Part shown: positions 53,389 through 62,145 of the stretch, piece by piece
Layout of the letters: each line of letters begins with the position of its first letter
Position numbering within the stretch: position 1 is the first letter of the stretch
Assembly (NCBI GenBank): GCA_965215155.1
Contig: CBDCCY010000004.1
Span: 3,410,001-3,474,000 of the forward strand
Direction: 5' to 3'
Source: JAGWAJ01 sp965215155
GTDB taxonomy: Bacteria; Acidobacteriota; Vicinamibacteria; Vicinamibacterales; UBA8438
Length of the DNA stretch: 64,000 nt
Translations under genes and position numbers: made by a program
Notes under the pieces: model-generated
Seen by the model: only the letters and a program-made list of their open reading frames with translations
Told to the model about the DNA's origin: nothing
The model's database searches: none

Positions 53389-54636
53389 CTATCGGCTGAG
53401 CGTCACCACCTGCCCGCGCTCTTCGGCGAGGTACTCGGACCAATCGTTCATGAGGTGCCGCCGCCGCTCGAACAGGTCCGAACGGGCGTAGGCCGCCTCG
53501 ACCTTGTTCTGAACCACGTGCGCCAGCGCCGCCTCGATGACCTCCCGCGGGTGATTCGTCCGCTCGGCGGCCCAGTCCCGGAAGCTCGACCGGAAGCCGT
53601 GTGGCACGGCAGCGATCCCCAGGATCTTGACGAGCTTCGAGATCCCTCCCTCGGAGAGCGCCATCCCGCGCCGGCTCGGGAACACCAGACCGGCAGGCTC
53701 GCCCGCGTCGGCCGTCCGGTGCAGGCGCCCAGCTTCGCGCAGGATCTCCAGCGCCCGGCCGCACAGCGGCACGCGGTGCTCGCGCTGCGCCTTCATGCGC
53801 GTGTCCGGAACCGTCCACATCATCGCGCCGAGGTCGAACTCGTCCCACGTCGCGAGCCGGACTTCCGCCGACCGGGCGGCCGTCAGCACCTGGAACTCGA
53901 ACGCCAGCTTCGCCCCGATCCAGCCCCGCGACGCGTGGACGGCGGCGACCGCGGCCGGGACTTCGCGGTACGGCAGCGCCGGCATGTGGCGGACCTTCAC
54001 CGGACGCTTCGGCAGTGCCGCCGCGATGGCCTCGCCGGCCGGGTTGTCGTTCCGGTAGCCCTGCGCGATGGCCCACTTCATGATCGCGCTGATGCGCCAG
54101 CGCACCCGTTGTGCCGTCTCGTGCTTGCTCGTCCAGATGGGCAGCACCACCGCCATGACGTCGGCCGTCGTCACCTGGTCGACGCCCTTGTCGCCGATGC
54201 GCTGATAGGCGTACTCGCGGAGGCTCGCCCGCCACTGCTTCGCCGACTTGCCCCCGTCCTTCCACCCGCCGCTGTGGATCGCGACCACCTTCTCGGACGC
54301 TTCCTCGAACGACGGCATGCCCTCGGCGCGGCGCTTGGCGGCCAGCGGGTCGCCGCCGGCGCGGGCGAGCTTGCGGTTGGCCAGCGCCAGCTCGCGGGCC
54401 TCGGCCAGCGGGACGAGGGCGTAGCTGCCGAGCCCGAGCCCGCGGGACCGGCCGCGGATGACGAGCCGTTGCACCCAGCGCCGCGCACCGGACGGGTCGA
54501 CGTGGAGGTACAATCCATTGCCGTCGGCGTAGCGCCCGGCCTCGGCGACGGTGCGGCAGAACGCGGCGGAGAGGGCCTTGTCGGGGTGGCGGCCCTTGCG
54601 CTTGGTCGCTCGGGGCTTCTTCGGTAGGGTCTTCAT
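53389..54636 (-). CDS. int: P4-type tyrosine recombinase (integrase), island 1
   Basis: A 415-residue integrase with an N-terminal DUF4102-like part (RYADGNGLYLHVDPSGARRW, LGLGSYALVPLAEARELALA), a core SAM-like domain and the catalytic domain. Active-site residues: Arg in VLTAARSAEVRLATW, His-x-x-Arg in GVPHGFR-type AAVPHGFRSSFRDWAAERTN, and the C-terminal tyrosine in VEAAYARSDLFERRRHLMND. ATG 54636. It lies 189 bases from the repeat at 54825 and reads away from it, as integrases normally sit next to an attachment site. It resembles the second integrase at 59382. Confidence 0.93.
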   Translation of the reverse strand: MKTLPKKPRATKRKGRHPDKALSAAFCRTVAEAGRYADGNGLYLHVDPSGARRWVQRLVIRGRSRGLGLGSYALVPLAEARELALANRKLARAGGDPLAAKRRAEGMPSFEEASEKVVAIHSGGWKDGGKSAKQWRASLREYAYQRIGDKGVDQVTTADVMAVVLPIWTSKHETAQRVRWRISAIMKWAIAQGYRNDNPAGEAIAAALPKRPVKVRHMPALPYREVPAAVAAVHASRGWIGAKLAFEFQVLTAARSAEVRLATWDEFDLGAMMWTVPDTRMKAQREHRVPLCGRALEILREAGRLHRTADAGEPAGLVFPSRRGMALSEGGISKLVKILGIAAVPHGFRSSFRDWAAERTNHPREVIEAALAHVVQNKVEAAYARSDLFERRRHLMNDWSEYLAEERGQVVTLSR

Positions 54637-54824
54637 GGTGCTTTCGCGGTCCGGTCTGGTATCATGCCGTTGTCTATTTCATTCCCAATTCATTTTCTGA
54701 ATGCAGCGAAAGTGAGTGGACGAATCAACATCACCAAGCCAGTGTATCCGATTTCTATTGGGCTTTTTCTGCGGGATTCCGTGGGACGGACCGGGACGAG
54801 GCCGGAGGGCGAAAGTCAGCGGAG

Positions 54825-54848
54825 CCCGCACCCGCTGGCGAAGTAGCG
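54825..54848 (+). repeat. Putative attachment site (right), island 1
   Basis: 24 bases reading CCG CAC CCG CTG GCG AAG TAG CG, the second copy of the PHPLAK-stop repeat at 49707. No gene body precedes it, only the integrase side of the island, so it looks like the displaced 3' end of the original gene. A new CHEGNYG gene starts 24 bases later. Confidence 0.6.
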
Positions 54849-54872
54849 GCAAAGATCAGGGGGGAGCGAGCG

Positions 54873-55904
54873 ATGCGCCATCTCAACGTCGTCCTGCTGA
54901 TGACCGTCGTCGCGGTCGCATCGCTCGCGCCCATCGGCGCGGCCCAACCGGCGGCCGAGTCGGAGCCGCAGGCGCCGGCCGACACGGAATGGGAGGTGCC
55001 GCGGACGTCGGACGGACGGCCGGACCTGCAGGGCGTCTGGCTGAGCAACACGGCAACGCCGCTCCAGCGCCCGCCCGCCTTCGCCGACCGGGATCGCCTG
55101 ACGGAGGAGGAAGTGGCGACGCTGGCCGAGCGTGCGGATCGGATCTTCCGCAACGGCCGGAGCGCCTTTACCACGCCGGAGGGGGCGTTCTTCGCCGCCG
55201 TCAACGACGTCGACACCTACGAGGCGCAGTCGACGAGCAGCTCCATCGGCATGGTCGACCTGGAGTTCACCGACCGGACGTCGCTCGTCGTCGACCCGGC
55301 CGACGGGCGCATCCCCGCCCTGACGCCGGCTGCGCAGGCGCGGGAGGCGGAGGTCGACCGGGGGTGGGACGAGAAGACCGGTCCCGAGGACCTGAACAAC
55401 ATCCACCGCTGCATCACGACCGGCGTGCCGCGGCTTGGCGGGAACTTCGGCGCCGGACCCTACACCTTCTACCAGATCGTGCAGACGCCGGGCGTCTTCG
55501 CCCTCGTCAGCGAGGCGTTCCACGACGCGCGCCTGATCCCGCTCGACGGCCGCCCCCACGTGACCGAGCGCATCCGGCAGTGGAACGGCGATTCGCGCGG
55601 TCACTGGGACGGCGACACGCTGGTCGTCGAGACCCGCAACTTCTCGCCCGGCAGCTACTACCGCGGGGCGGCCGAGGGTCTGCACCTTGTGGAGCGCCTG
55701 ACCCGGACCGGTCCCGACACCATCACCTACCGCATGACGTTCACCGATCCGGCCACCTGGGCGTCGTCCTGGACGGCCGAGATTCCGCTGAAGCGGCGGG
55801 ACCAGCCGATCTACGAGTTCGCCTGCCACGAGGGCAACTACTCGATCGTCGGGATGCTCAGGACGGCCCGCCTCGCCGACGCCGCCGCGGAGGATGGACG
55901 CTAG
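54873..55904 (+). CDS. Secreted CHEGNYG-family protein (copy 4 of 5)
   Basis: A 343-residue exported paralogue. Signal peptide RHLNVVLLMTVVAVASLAPI; motifs SDGRPDLQGVWLSNTATPLQ, DRTSLVVDPADGRIPALTPA, GHWDGDTLVVETRNFSPGSY, DPATWASSWTAEIPLKR and FACHEGNYSIVGMLRTARLA (CHEGNYS in place of CHEGNYG). It lies directly right of the island attachment site. Before island insertion it would have followed the propeller gene, mirroring the CHEGNYG-propeller adjacency at 46451-49728. Confidence 0.87.
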   Translation: MRHLNVVLLMTVVAVASLAPIGAAQPAAESEPQAPADTEWEVPRTSDGRPDLQGVWLSNTATPLQRPPAFADRDRLTEEEVATLAERADRIFRNGRSAFTTPEGAFFAAVNDVDTYEAQSTSSSIGMVDLEFTDRTSLVVDPADGRIPALTPAAQAREAEVDRGWDEKTGPEDLNNIHRCITTGVPRLGGNFGAGPYTFYQIVQTPGVFALVSEAFHDARLIPLDGRPHVTERIRQWNGDSRGHWDGDTLVVETRNFSPGSYYRGAAEGLHLVERLTRTGPDTITYRMTFTDPATWASSWTAEIPLKRRDQPIYEFACHEGNYSIVGMLRTARLADAAAEDGR

Positions 55905-55927
55905 GAGTCTGCGCCGCAGGAACGCGC

Positions 55928-56317
55928 CTAGGACTCTGCAGACTCCGGCGTCGCGGCCAAGCGTCGGCGTCGCGCAAGCACCCAATACGCCAGCCACGCG
56001 GGGAGCGAGAGGACCGCGGCGTAGATCCAAACGGCAAGCGGGCCGAGCAGGCCGCCGACCGTCGCGGCAGCCGTCGTGAGCGGGCCGAGCACGGCGACAC
56101 AAGCGTAGGCCGTCGGTCGCGACAGACAGTACAGGCGGCGGACGGCCACCGTCAGCGGAATGCCCGCCGGCCACGTGAAGACGAACAACGTCGCCACGGC
56201 CGCCACCATCACCGGCGTCGGCGTCGGCTCCATGACGGCGCCGAAGCCGAAGCGGACCATCGCCTGCGCCGCCACCGCAAACGGCAGCCAGAGTGCGAGC
56301 AGCAGAGTGCGCCCCAT
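55928..56317 (-). CDS. Small membrane protein, unknown
   Basis: A 129-residue protein with about four helices: TLLLALWLPFAVAAQAMVRF, PVMVAAVATLFVFTWPAGIP, AVLGPLTTAAATVGGLLGPL and AVWIYAAVLSLPAWLAYWVL. The C-terminal tail is basic. Start ATG 56317. It is convergent with the preceding CHEGNYG gene (about 20 bases between stops) and divergent from the ABC ATPase. Function unknown. Confidence 0.65.
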   Translation of the reverse strand: MGRTLLLALWLPFAVAAQAMVRFGFGAVMEPTPTPVMVAAVATLFVFTWPAGIPLTVAVRRLYCLSRPTAYACVAVLGPLTTAAATVGGLLGPLAVWIYAAVLSLPAWLAYWVLARRRRLAATPESAES

Positions 56318-56407
56318 GCTCCGAGCCTGACACGCTCGCGGTCGGGTGACAAGCGGTTCGGACGCGTCGGCGGCCTCGCCCGAGGCGCGTTCCGGGTAAT
56401 CTCTGCC

Positions 56408-57085
56408 ATGCCCGAGCCGCTGATAGCGTTGCGCAACGTCGAGAAGGCCTTCCGTCACGGCGTCAGCCGCACCTACGTCCTGCGGCGCATCACCCTCGAC
56501 ATCGCGGCGGGCGAGTTCGTGTCCGTCATGGGGCCGTCCGGGGCCGGCAAGTCCACGCTGCTGCACATCCTCGGGATGCACGACGCCGAGTGGAGCGGGG
56601 AGTACGACCTGCTCGGACAGCCGGTCCACGCCCTGCGGGCGAAGCATCGGCAGGCGCTCGGGCGGAAGCACATCGGCTTCGTGTTCCAGAGCTACCACCT
56701 GCTCGACGACCTGACCGTGGCGGAGAACCTCGAGGTGCCGCTCTCCTACCGCGACGTCCCCCGGTCGGAGCGCCAGGGCCTCGTCGCGGACACCCTCGAC
56801 CGGTTTCAGATCGTCGGCAAGAAGGACCTCTACCCGAGCCAGCTCTCCGGGGGGCAGCAGCAGCTCGTCGGCGTCGCGCGGGCCCTGATCGCCAAGCCGA
56901 CGCTGATTCTCGCCGACGAGCCGACCGGCAACCTGCATTCCCGCCAGGGGCGCGAGATCATGGAGCTCTTCACGCGGCTCAACGACGAGGGGACGACCAT
57001 CGTGCAGGTCACCCACTCCGATGCGAACGCCGCCTACGGCCGCCGCATCATCGAGCTCCGCGACGGCTGGCTGGTCGACGAGTGA
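56408..57085 (+). CDS. ABC-transporter ATPase, MacB/LolD type, without adjacent permease
   Basis: 225 residues. Walker A MGPSGAGKSTLLHILGMHDA, Q-loop GFVFQSYHLLDDLTVAENLE, signature LSGGQQQLVGVARALIAKPT, Walker B LILADEPTGNLHSRQGREIM and switch VTHSDANAAYGRRIIEL. These place it in the MacB/LolD/FtsE group that drives lipoprotein release, macrolide export or cell-wall processes. No permease gene follows; the next genes are CHEGNYG copy 5 and a cytochrome. It may work with a permease elsewhere. Confidence 0.9.
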   Translation: MPEPLIALRNVEKAFRHGVSRTYVLRRITLDIAAGEFVSVMGPSGAGKSTLLHILGMHDAEWSGEYDLLGQPVHALRAKHRQALGRKHIGFVFQSYHLLDDLTVAENLEVPLSYRDVPRSERQGLVADTLDRFQIVGKKDLYPSQLSGGQQQLVGVARALIAKPTLILADEPTGNLHSRQGREIMELFTRLNDEGTTIVQVTHSDANAAYGRRIIELRDGWLVDE

Positions 57086-57343
57086 GGGCTCGCGCTCGTG
57101 GCGAGACTCGTGTGAGAATGGACCCGTGGGAAGCACCCCTGTCTCGATCGACGGCGAGGTTCGTGGGCGCGGGGGGAAGCGACTCCAGGCTGAGACGTTC
57201 CGCCGCGTAACGACGTTCCGCGGCGGAGATCGTCTGTCGCGGGACGAGGTGCACGACCGTGGCCACGTTCGCCGACACCAACGTGCGGCCAGGGGCCTCC
57301 GAGGTACTTGCGCGAAGGAGAGCGCGCGCAGGAGGGACGGACG

Positions 57344-58390
57344 ATGAGGTATCGACTTCACGCGGCGGCGGTGGCGGCGATCGCGGGCGTGGCGCTGATG
57401 CCGATGGCGGCCGCGGGGCAGCCGGCGGACGCCGCCGACCTCCGAACGCCGTGGGGGCATCCCGATCTGCAGGGGATCTGGGACTACCGGACGCTCACGC
57501 CCCTCCAGCGCCCCGTGGAGCTGGGCGACAAGGCGTTCCTGACCGAGGAAGAGGCGGCGGCGCTCGAGCGGGAGACTCTCGAGCGCAACGAGCGGCTGCT
57601 GAACCGGGCCGCCGAGACGACCACGGCCAGCGACCAGGTCGACCGGCGGGAGGACGGGACCCCCGGCTTCTACAACAACTTCTGGCTGGATCGAGGGACC
57701 AATGCCGTCGGGACGCGGCGCACGTCGCTGATCGTCGATCCGTCCAATGGACGCCTGCCGCCGATGACGGACGAGGCCCGGACGCGCGCCGAGTCGCCGG
57801 AAGCGGAGCGCATTGCGGCGGTGCGCCGGGGCATGCTGCCGGCCCGCACCTACGAGGACCTCGACGCCGGCGACCGCTGCATCCAGCACGCCAAGGCGGG
57901 GCCCCCGATCAGCACCGGCGGCTACAACAACAACGTCCAGGTGTTCCAGACGCCCGATTACGTCGTCCTGCTGGCGGAGCAGAACTACGATGCGCGCATC
58001 GTGCCGCTGGACGGGCGCGCGCACGTCTCACCCCGCGTGCGCCAGTGGATGGGCGACTCGCGCGGCTACTGGGACGGGGACACGCTGGTCATCGAGACGA
58101 CGCACTTCAACGGCAAGCACGACCAGATCGGCCGGCCGCTTCTCAGCTCCGGCGACAACCTGATGCTCGTCGAGCGCTTGACGCTGATGGACGGCGACAA
58201 CCTCATGTACGAGTACACGGTGAACGATCCGACCATCTGGACGAGCCCGTGGACGGCGCAGCATCCCATGAAGCGCAACCCGGAGCCGATGTTCGAGTTC
58301 GCGTGCCACGAGGGCAACTACGGCATGCACGGCATCATGGCCGGCTCGCGGGCGGAGGAAGCGGAGGCTGCGGCCGAGGGGACGCGGTAG
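57344..58390 (+). CDS. Secreted CHEGNYG-family protein (copy 5 of 5)
   Basis: 348 residues from ATG 57344 behind GGAGGGA. Signal peptide RLHAAAVAAIAGVALMPMAA; family motifs PWGHPDLQGIWDYRTLTPLQ, RRTSLIVDPSNGRLPPMTDE, GYWDGDTLVIETTHFNGKHD, DPTIWTSPWTAQHPMKRN and FEFACHEGNYGMHGIMAGSR. Copies 3 and 5 are the most similar pair by eye. It sits 75 bases before a cytochrome c gene and may be co-transcribed with it. Confidence 0.87.
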   Translation: MRYRLHAAAVAAIAGVALMPMAAAGQPADAADLRTPWGHPDLQGIWDYRTLTPLQRPVELGDKAFLTEEEAAALERETLERNERLLNRAAETTTASDQVDRREDGTPGFYNNFWLDRGTNAVGTRRTSLIVDPSNGRLPPMTDEARTRAESPEAERIAAVRRGMLPARTYEDLDAGDRCIQHAKAGPPISTGGYNNNVQVFQTPDYVVLLAEQNYDARIVPLDGRAHVSPRVRQWMGDSRGYWDGDTLVIETTHFNGKHDQIGRPLLSSGDNLMLVERLTLMDGDNLMYEYTVNDPTIWTSPWTAQHPMKRNPEPMFEFACHEGNYGMHGIMAGSRAEEAEAAAEGTR

Positions 58391-58464
58391 ACCGTACGGG
58401 CCGGCTTCATCAGCGGCGGGGTCGCGGATTCGCCTCCCTGGTCGGGATCGAAGGAGGGGTGGTG

Positions 58465-59001
58465 GTGCGAGTGCGAGCGACTCGGTGGGTGCGGAAGACC
58501 GCGGGTGTGGCGGCGCTGGCCGGCTTGGGGGTCGGGTTGCATTCGTCCACGATCGAGATCGTGTCCGCGCAGACCGACACCGTCGCCGCCGGCGGACGGG
58601 TCTACCGCGGCAAGGGAGACTGCCAGGCCTGCCACGGCTGGGCCGGCGACGGCCGCAAGATGAACCTCCAGATGCCGGACGGGGCCAACCTGCGCGAGAG
58701 CACGCTCACCCGCGAGCAACTCGTCTTCGTCATCAAGTGCGGCCTCCCGGGCCGCCAGATGCCGGCCTACGACCGGCGCGCCTACGTCGACGACCGCTGC
58801 CTCGGCCGCACGCGCGCCGACCTCCGCCGGATGGGGCTGCAGCTCTTCGACCCGCCGGCGACGCTGCAGAACCGCGAGGTCGAGCGCCTGGTCGACTTCC
58901 TCGAGGCGAAGGTCGTCGGCAAGGGCCCCATGGACCTCCAGGCGTGCTTCGACTACTGGGGTGAGGAGGCCGACGTCTGCCGCCGCGAGTTTCCCGATTG
59001 A
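58465..59001 (+). CDS. Secreted single-haem cytochrome c
   Basis: About 178 residues. The start is a run of GTG codons; GTG 58465 has the best spacing (7 bases) to AAGGAGG. Signal peptide TAGVAALAGLGVGLHSSTIE; haem site CQACH (KGDCQACHGWAGDGRKMNLQ), a methionine-rich segment GGLPGRQMPAYDRRAY-like with QMPAYD (likely axial Met), and a second cysteine pair (DLQACFDYWG, EADVCRREFPD). It could accept electrons from periplasmic oxidoreductases. The quinoprotein at 26011 has no haem domain, but no link is shown. Confidence 0.85.
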   Translation: MRVRATRWVRKTAGVAALAGLGVGLHSSTIEIVSAQTDTVAAGGRVYRGKGDCQACHGWAGDGRKMNLQMPDGANLRESTLTREQLVFVIKCGLPGRQMPAYDRRAYVDDRCLGRTRADLRRMGLQLFDPPATLQNREVERLVDFLEAKVVGKGPMDLQACFDYWGEEADVCRREFPD

Positions 59002-59208
59002 TGGCCGGTTGCAGGGGCTGGCCCGCCGGCCGTTGTTGCGGAGTGGGGCGGTGCGACAGGGACCACGAACGACCGATTCGCTCGCCGGCGCGGAGCGTGC
59101 AGGACCGCCCGCCGTACCCAGGCTCGGTGCCCGGTACACCTATTCGGTCCGGCGCCGTCGACGGCGGGGCTCGCGCCGATCATCGCGCGAGCACTGGTCG
59201 AGCGGGCG

Positions 59209-59244
59209 CTATTCGTCCAGCGCGAAGACGAGTAATCCATTCCC
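59209..59244 (-). pseudogene. 3' tip of a quinoprotein dehydrogenase gene, displaced by island 2 (left attachment site)
   Basis: On the minus strand this reads GNGLLVFALDE-stop, the last eleven residues typical of PQQ dehydrogenases; compare the C-terminus NGLFVFALDP of the gene at 26011. The frame upstream (to the right, beyond 59245) is not a propeller sequence, and an integrase gene starts 138 bases away. The natural reading is an island inserted at the 3' end of such a gene, the rest of which lies outside the window to the right. Confidence 0.55.
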
Positions 59245-59381
59245 CCTGATTCCCGGCCGTTCCTAAGCCGCTGCTAGGACGTGCGTTGCGTGTCACCTTG
59301 TTCCCGACCGTTCCCGCGCTACCTCTCTGATTCCCGCTCCAAACGTGGTAAAATCGTGGGCAGTGCGGAAGGGGGGATCGC

Positions 59382-60521
59382 GTGGGCAGACTGACCGTGA
59401 AGGGGATCCCGAGGCTGCCGGCCGGGCGGCACGGCGACGGCAACACGCTTCATCTCGTGGTGCAGCCGACTGGATCGAGGTCGTGGATCCAGCGGCTGAC
59501 CGTCGGCGGTCGGAGGCTCGACCGCGGCTTGGGGCCGTGGCCGGCGGTGAGTCTGGCGCAGGCGCGCGAGCTGGCGTTCCGCAACCGGGTGACCGCCCGC
59601 ACCGGAGGCGATCCGTTCACGGGGCCGACGAGCCGGATCCCGACGTTCCGGGCGGCCGCGGCGAAGGTGGCCGACGCTGACCGGGCACGGCTCGCGGAGC
59701 GATCGGCGCGGGCGAACGCCGCGGCCCTTGAGCGGTACGCGCTGCCTGGCCTGGGGGATCGGCGCGTCGACCAGATCGGCCGGGCCGACGTGCTGGGGGT
59801 GTTGTCGCCGATCTGGACCACGACCCCGGCGATCGCGAAGAAGGTGCGCGGGTTGATTCGCGCGGTGATGGCCTGGGCTCAGGCTCACGGACACGTCGAG
59901 CACAACGTGGTCGACGCCGTCGGGGGTGCGCTGCCCGCGATGCCGACGGTCAAGGAGCACATGCGGGCGATGGCCTACCAGGACGTCGGCGACGCCCTCA
60001 AGAAGATCGACGAGTGTCGTGCTTCGGCGTCGGCGCGGTCGGCGCTGCGATTCCTCGTGCTGACCGCGGCCCGCACGGTAGAGGTCCGGGGCGCTCGGTG
60101 GTCCGAGATCGACGAGGATGGCCGCACGTGGACGATCCCGGCCGAACGGATGAAAGCACGCCGGGAGCACCGTGCTCCGCTCAGCGGCCCTGCCATGGCG
60201 GTCCTGGAGTCCGTGCGGCCTCTACGGCGGAGTAACGACCTGGTGTTCCCGAGTCCTACGGCGGCCGGCATGCTCGCGACGGTGACGTTGAACAACGCGA
60301 TGCGGTCTGCCGGGCTCGGCGACCGGGGTACCCCTCACGGCTTCCGCTCGGCGTTCAGGACGTGGGCGAGCGAACAGACCGACGCGGACTATGCGGTGTG
60401 CGAGATGGCGCTAGCGCACCACGTGGGCAACAGCGTCGAAAGAGCGTACGCGCGGAGCACGTTGTTCGCGAAGAGGCGCGAGCTGATGGAACAGTGGAGC
60501 ACGTATGTCACTCAGGCATAA
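59382..60521 (+). CDS. int: P4-type tyrosine recombinase (integrase), island 2
   Basis: 379 residues from GTG 59382. DUF4102-like N-terminus (GNTLHLVVQPTGSRSWIQRL, DRGLGPWPAVSLAQARELAF), then the catalytic domain with Arg in VLTAARTVEVRGARW, His-x-x-Arg in GTPHGFRSAFRTWASEQTDA, His in MALAHHVGNSVERA and Tyr in ERAYARSTLFAKRRELMEQW. It resembles the first integrase (53389). It reads away from the 3'-gene tip at 59209 and is followed by alpA and a RepA-like gene, the typical order of P4-like integrative elements. Confidence 0.93.
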   Translation: MGRLTVKGIPRLPAGRHGDGNTLHLVVQPTGSRSWIQRLTVGGRRLDRGLGPWPAVSLAQARELAFRNRVTARTGGDPFTGPTSRIPTFRAAAAKVADADRARLAERSARANAAALERYALPGLGDRRVDQIGRADVLGVLSPIWTTTPAIAKKVRGLIRAVMAWAQAHGHVEHNVVDAVGGALPAMPTVKEHMRAMAYQDVGDALKKIDECRASASARSALRFLVLTAARTVEVRGARWSEIDEDGRTWTIPAERMKARREHRAPLSGPAMAVLESVRPLRRSNDLVFPSPTAAGMLATVTLNNAMRSAGLGDRGTPHGFRSAFRTWASEQTDADYAVCEMALAHHVGNSVERAYARSTLFAKRRELMEQWSTYVTQA

Positions 60522-60546
60522 CCCATTGAAACCAAATGGGTTATGC
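60516..60546. promoter_or_regulatory. Perfect inverted repeat at the int 3' end / alpA promoter
   Basis: GCATAACCCATT-GAAACCA-AATGGGTTATGC, a perfect 12-base-pair inverted repeat that starts at the integrase stop codon and ends 8 bases before the alpA start. It can serve as an int terminator stem and as a binding site for AlpA. Confidence 0.65.
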
Positions 60547-60554
60547 TGTGGGGC

Positions 60555-60776
60555 ATGAGAGAGCACGCAGAGGACCGGCTGCTGCGGCGTGCGCAGGTGG
60601 AGGAGCGCACGGGACTCGCGCGCAGCACGATCTACAGGTGGATGCGGAGGGGTGAGTTTCCGGAGCCGGTGAGGCTCGGACGGTCGGCGGTGCGTTGGCG
60701 CGAGAGCACCATCACTCGCTGGCTCGATGCCCAGCCCGACGCGACCGGCCGCACGCCGGCCGACGCGGCGCGGTGA
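60555..60776 (+). CDS. alpA: AlpA-type excisionase/regulator
   Basis: 73 residues with a MerR-like winged helix-turn-helix: RLLRRAQVEERTGLARSTIY (RSTIYRWMRRGEFP is the AlpA signature) and PVRLGRSAVRWRESTITRWL. AlpA proteins regulate integrase expression and assist excision of P4-like elements. It lies directly after a perfect inverted repeat. Confidence 0.92.
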   Translation: MREHAEDRLLRRAQVEERTGLARSTIYRWMRRGEFPEPVRLGRSAVRWRESTITRWLDAQPDATGRTPADAAR

Positions 60777-60940
60777 TTCGGGCGAGCGGCGCGCATCCCC
60801 GGCGCGTCGCGGCGACCTGACGATCAGGCGACCGGGAGACAAGGAGGGACTAGAAATCCGGCCCCGGAGAGTAGAGCGCCCGCGGTGTGGGGCCGCAGGC
60901 GCTCAAGTTCCGGAAGGCCGCAGCCTGGAAGGAGGCTGCA

Positions 60941-62050
60941 ATGTCTGATCAGCTTACAGCGACCCGCCCCGTGACTGCCAGCCGCGACAGCTGGCACGTC
61001 GACCCCAACACGTGCCCGCACGACGACCGCGCCCAGTGCGTGCGCTGCGTCGGCACCAGCCGCGAGCACCGCGCCCGTCTCCGCTCCGCCTCGGGCATGC
61101 TGCACTGGCTCGACACTGTCGACCAGGACGTACCGTCGCCGGTCGTGCCGGGCTTTGCCTTCACGGGGCGCCTCACGCTGATTGCCGGCCGCGGGGGCCG
61201 CGGCAAGAGCACGCTCCTCCGGCAGATGTGCGCGGCTATCACCGTCGGGCGGGTATGGCCGGGAGGCGGTGACCGTGATCCGGGCACCGTGCTATGGCTC
61301 GGGCAGGAGGTCGGGGGCGACGTCCGGGCGAAGCTGGAGGAGTTCGATGCCGACCCGGCCCGGTTCGCGTACGTGCCGATCCGCGAGGTGGCGGACCCCG
61401 AGCAGCTGGACGTGCTTGAGGACATCACGGACGCGGCGATCACGGTCATAGACCCACTCCCGAAGGTGCTCGCGGGGGGTAGCGCGAATCAGCTGGACGA
61501 GCGGTCGTACCTCGGGATGTCGGCGGCCATCGAGCAGTGGCTGCCGGAGCAGGGTGGCCCCCCTCGCATCGGCATCATCCACAGCCACCGCGACCGGGAC
61601 CTGGGGCGCGACCAGATCGGCACGTATTACGGCAGCATCGGGTTCGAGGCCGAGTGCGACTTGATGTTTGACTGGGAGTCGCGGAACCCGAAGAAGCAGG
61701 CCGAGACGGGCCGGCTTCTGACCTGCTGCAAGTCGCGGATCGCAGGACTGCACGACGGAACGCGGACGGCGTTCGCCTACCTCAAAGTTTCGGCTGGGGG
61801 CGACCACGCATATCGGGTTGTCGAGGGCGAGGATCTGGCGACGCCGCAGGCACCCCCAAAGGCCGGCGAGTCGCCCGACGAGCTGCGGCAGCGCATCCGA
61901 GCTTGGCTCGCCGCCAACCCGAGAGGGTCGATGCGGAAGTGCGCCGAGGCGCTCCAGATGCCGCGGGGCGTGTCGGCTCGCGGCCGGGCGTTTCGGGCCG
62001 CTTGGGAGACAGTGGATCAGGTGGATCAAGCTGGTTCTGATCCAGCCTGA
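60941..62050 (+). CDS. RepA-like AAA+ ATPase of an integrative element
   Basis: 369 residues from ATG 60941 behind AAGGAGG. A Cys/His-rich start (CPHDDRAQCVRC) precedes a RecA-like domain of the AAA_25/RepA group: Walker A IAGRGGRGKSTLLRQM, TVLWLGQEVGGDVRAKLEEF, Walker B AITVIDPLPKVLAGGSANQL, and RIGIIHSHRDRDLGRDQIG. The C-terminus contains a helix-turn-helix-like RQRIRAWLAANPRGSMRKCA. Such hexameric helicases start replication of small plasmids and islands. It is followed by a cluster of GATCC repeats. Confidence 0.88.
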   Translation: MSDQLTATRPVTASRDSWHVDPNTCPHDDRAQCVRCVGTSREHRARLRSASGMLHWLDTVDQDVPSPVVPGFAFTGRLTLIAGRGGRGKSTLLRQMCAAITVGRVWPGGGDRDPGTVLWLGQEVGGDVRAKLEEFDADPARFAYVPIREVADPEQLDVLEDITDAAITVIDPLPKVLAGGSANQLDERSYLGMSAAIEQWLPEQGGPPRIGIIHSHRDRDLGRDQIGTYYGSIGFEAECDLMFDWESRNPKKQAETGRLLTCCKSRIAGLHDGTRTAFAYLKVSAGGDHAYRVVEGEDLATPQAPPKAGESPDELRQRIRAWLAANPRGSMRKCAEALQMPRGVSARGRAFRAAWETVDQVDQAGSDPA

Positions 62051-62145
62051 TCCGGGCCGGATCAGCGGATCACCTACTACGTAGGTGAGTGATCCGCATG
62101 ATCCGGCATGCGGCGCAGGCTGATCCGGATCAGCAGTTGGACTCT
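62030..62145. repeat. Cluster of GATCC/GGATC repeats and a hairpin downstream of repA
   Basis: In about 115 bases around the end of the RepA gene there are eight copies of TGATCC or its complement GGATCA, some paired head to head (CTGATCCGGGCCGGATCAG, CTGATCCGGATCAG). A hairpin with arms GGATCACCTAC and GTAGGTG-AG-TGATCC is centred at 62079. The density suggests iterons or a control site for the RepA-like protein. Confidence 0.5.

Noticed and set aside
53389..54636. tRNA-based attachment site for integrase 1
   Set aside because: No tRNA-like cloverleaf was seen near either integrase; the 3'-gene-end repeats explain the sites better.
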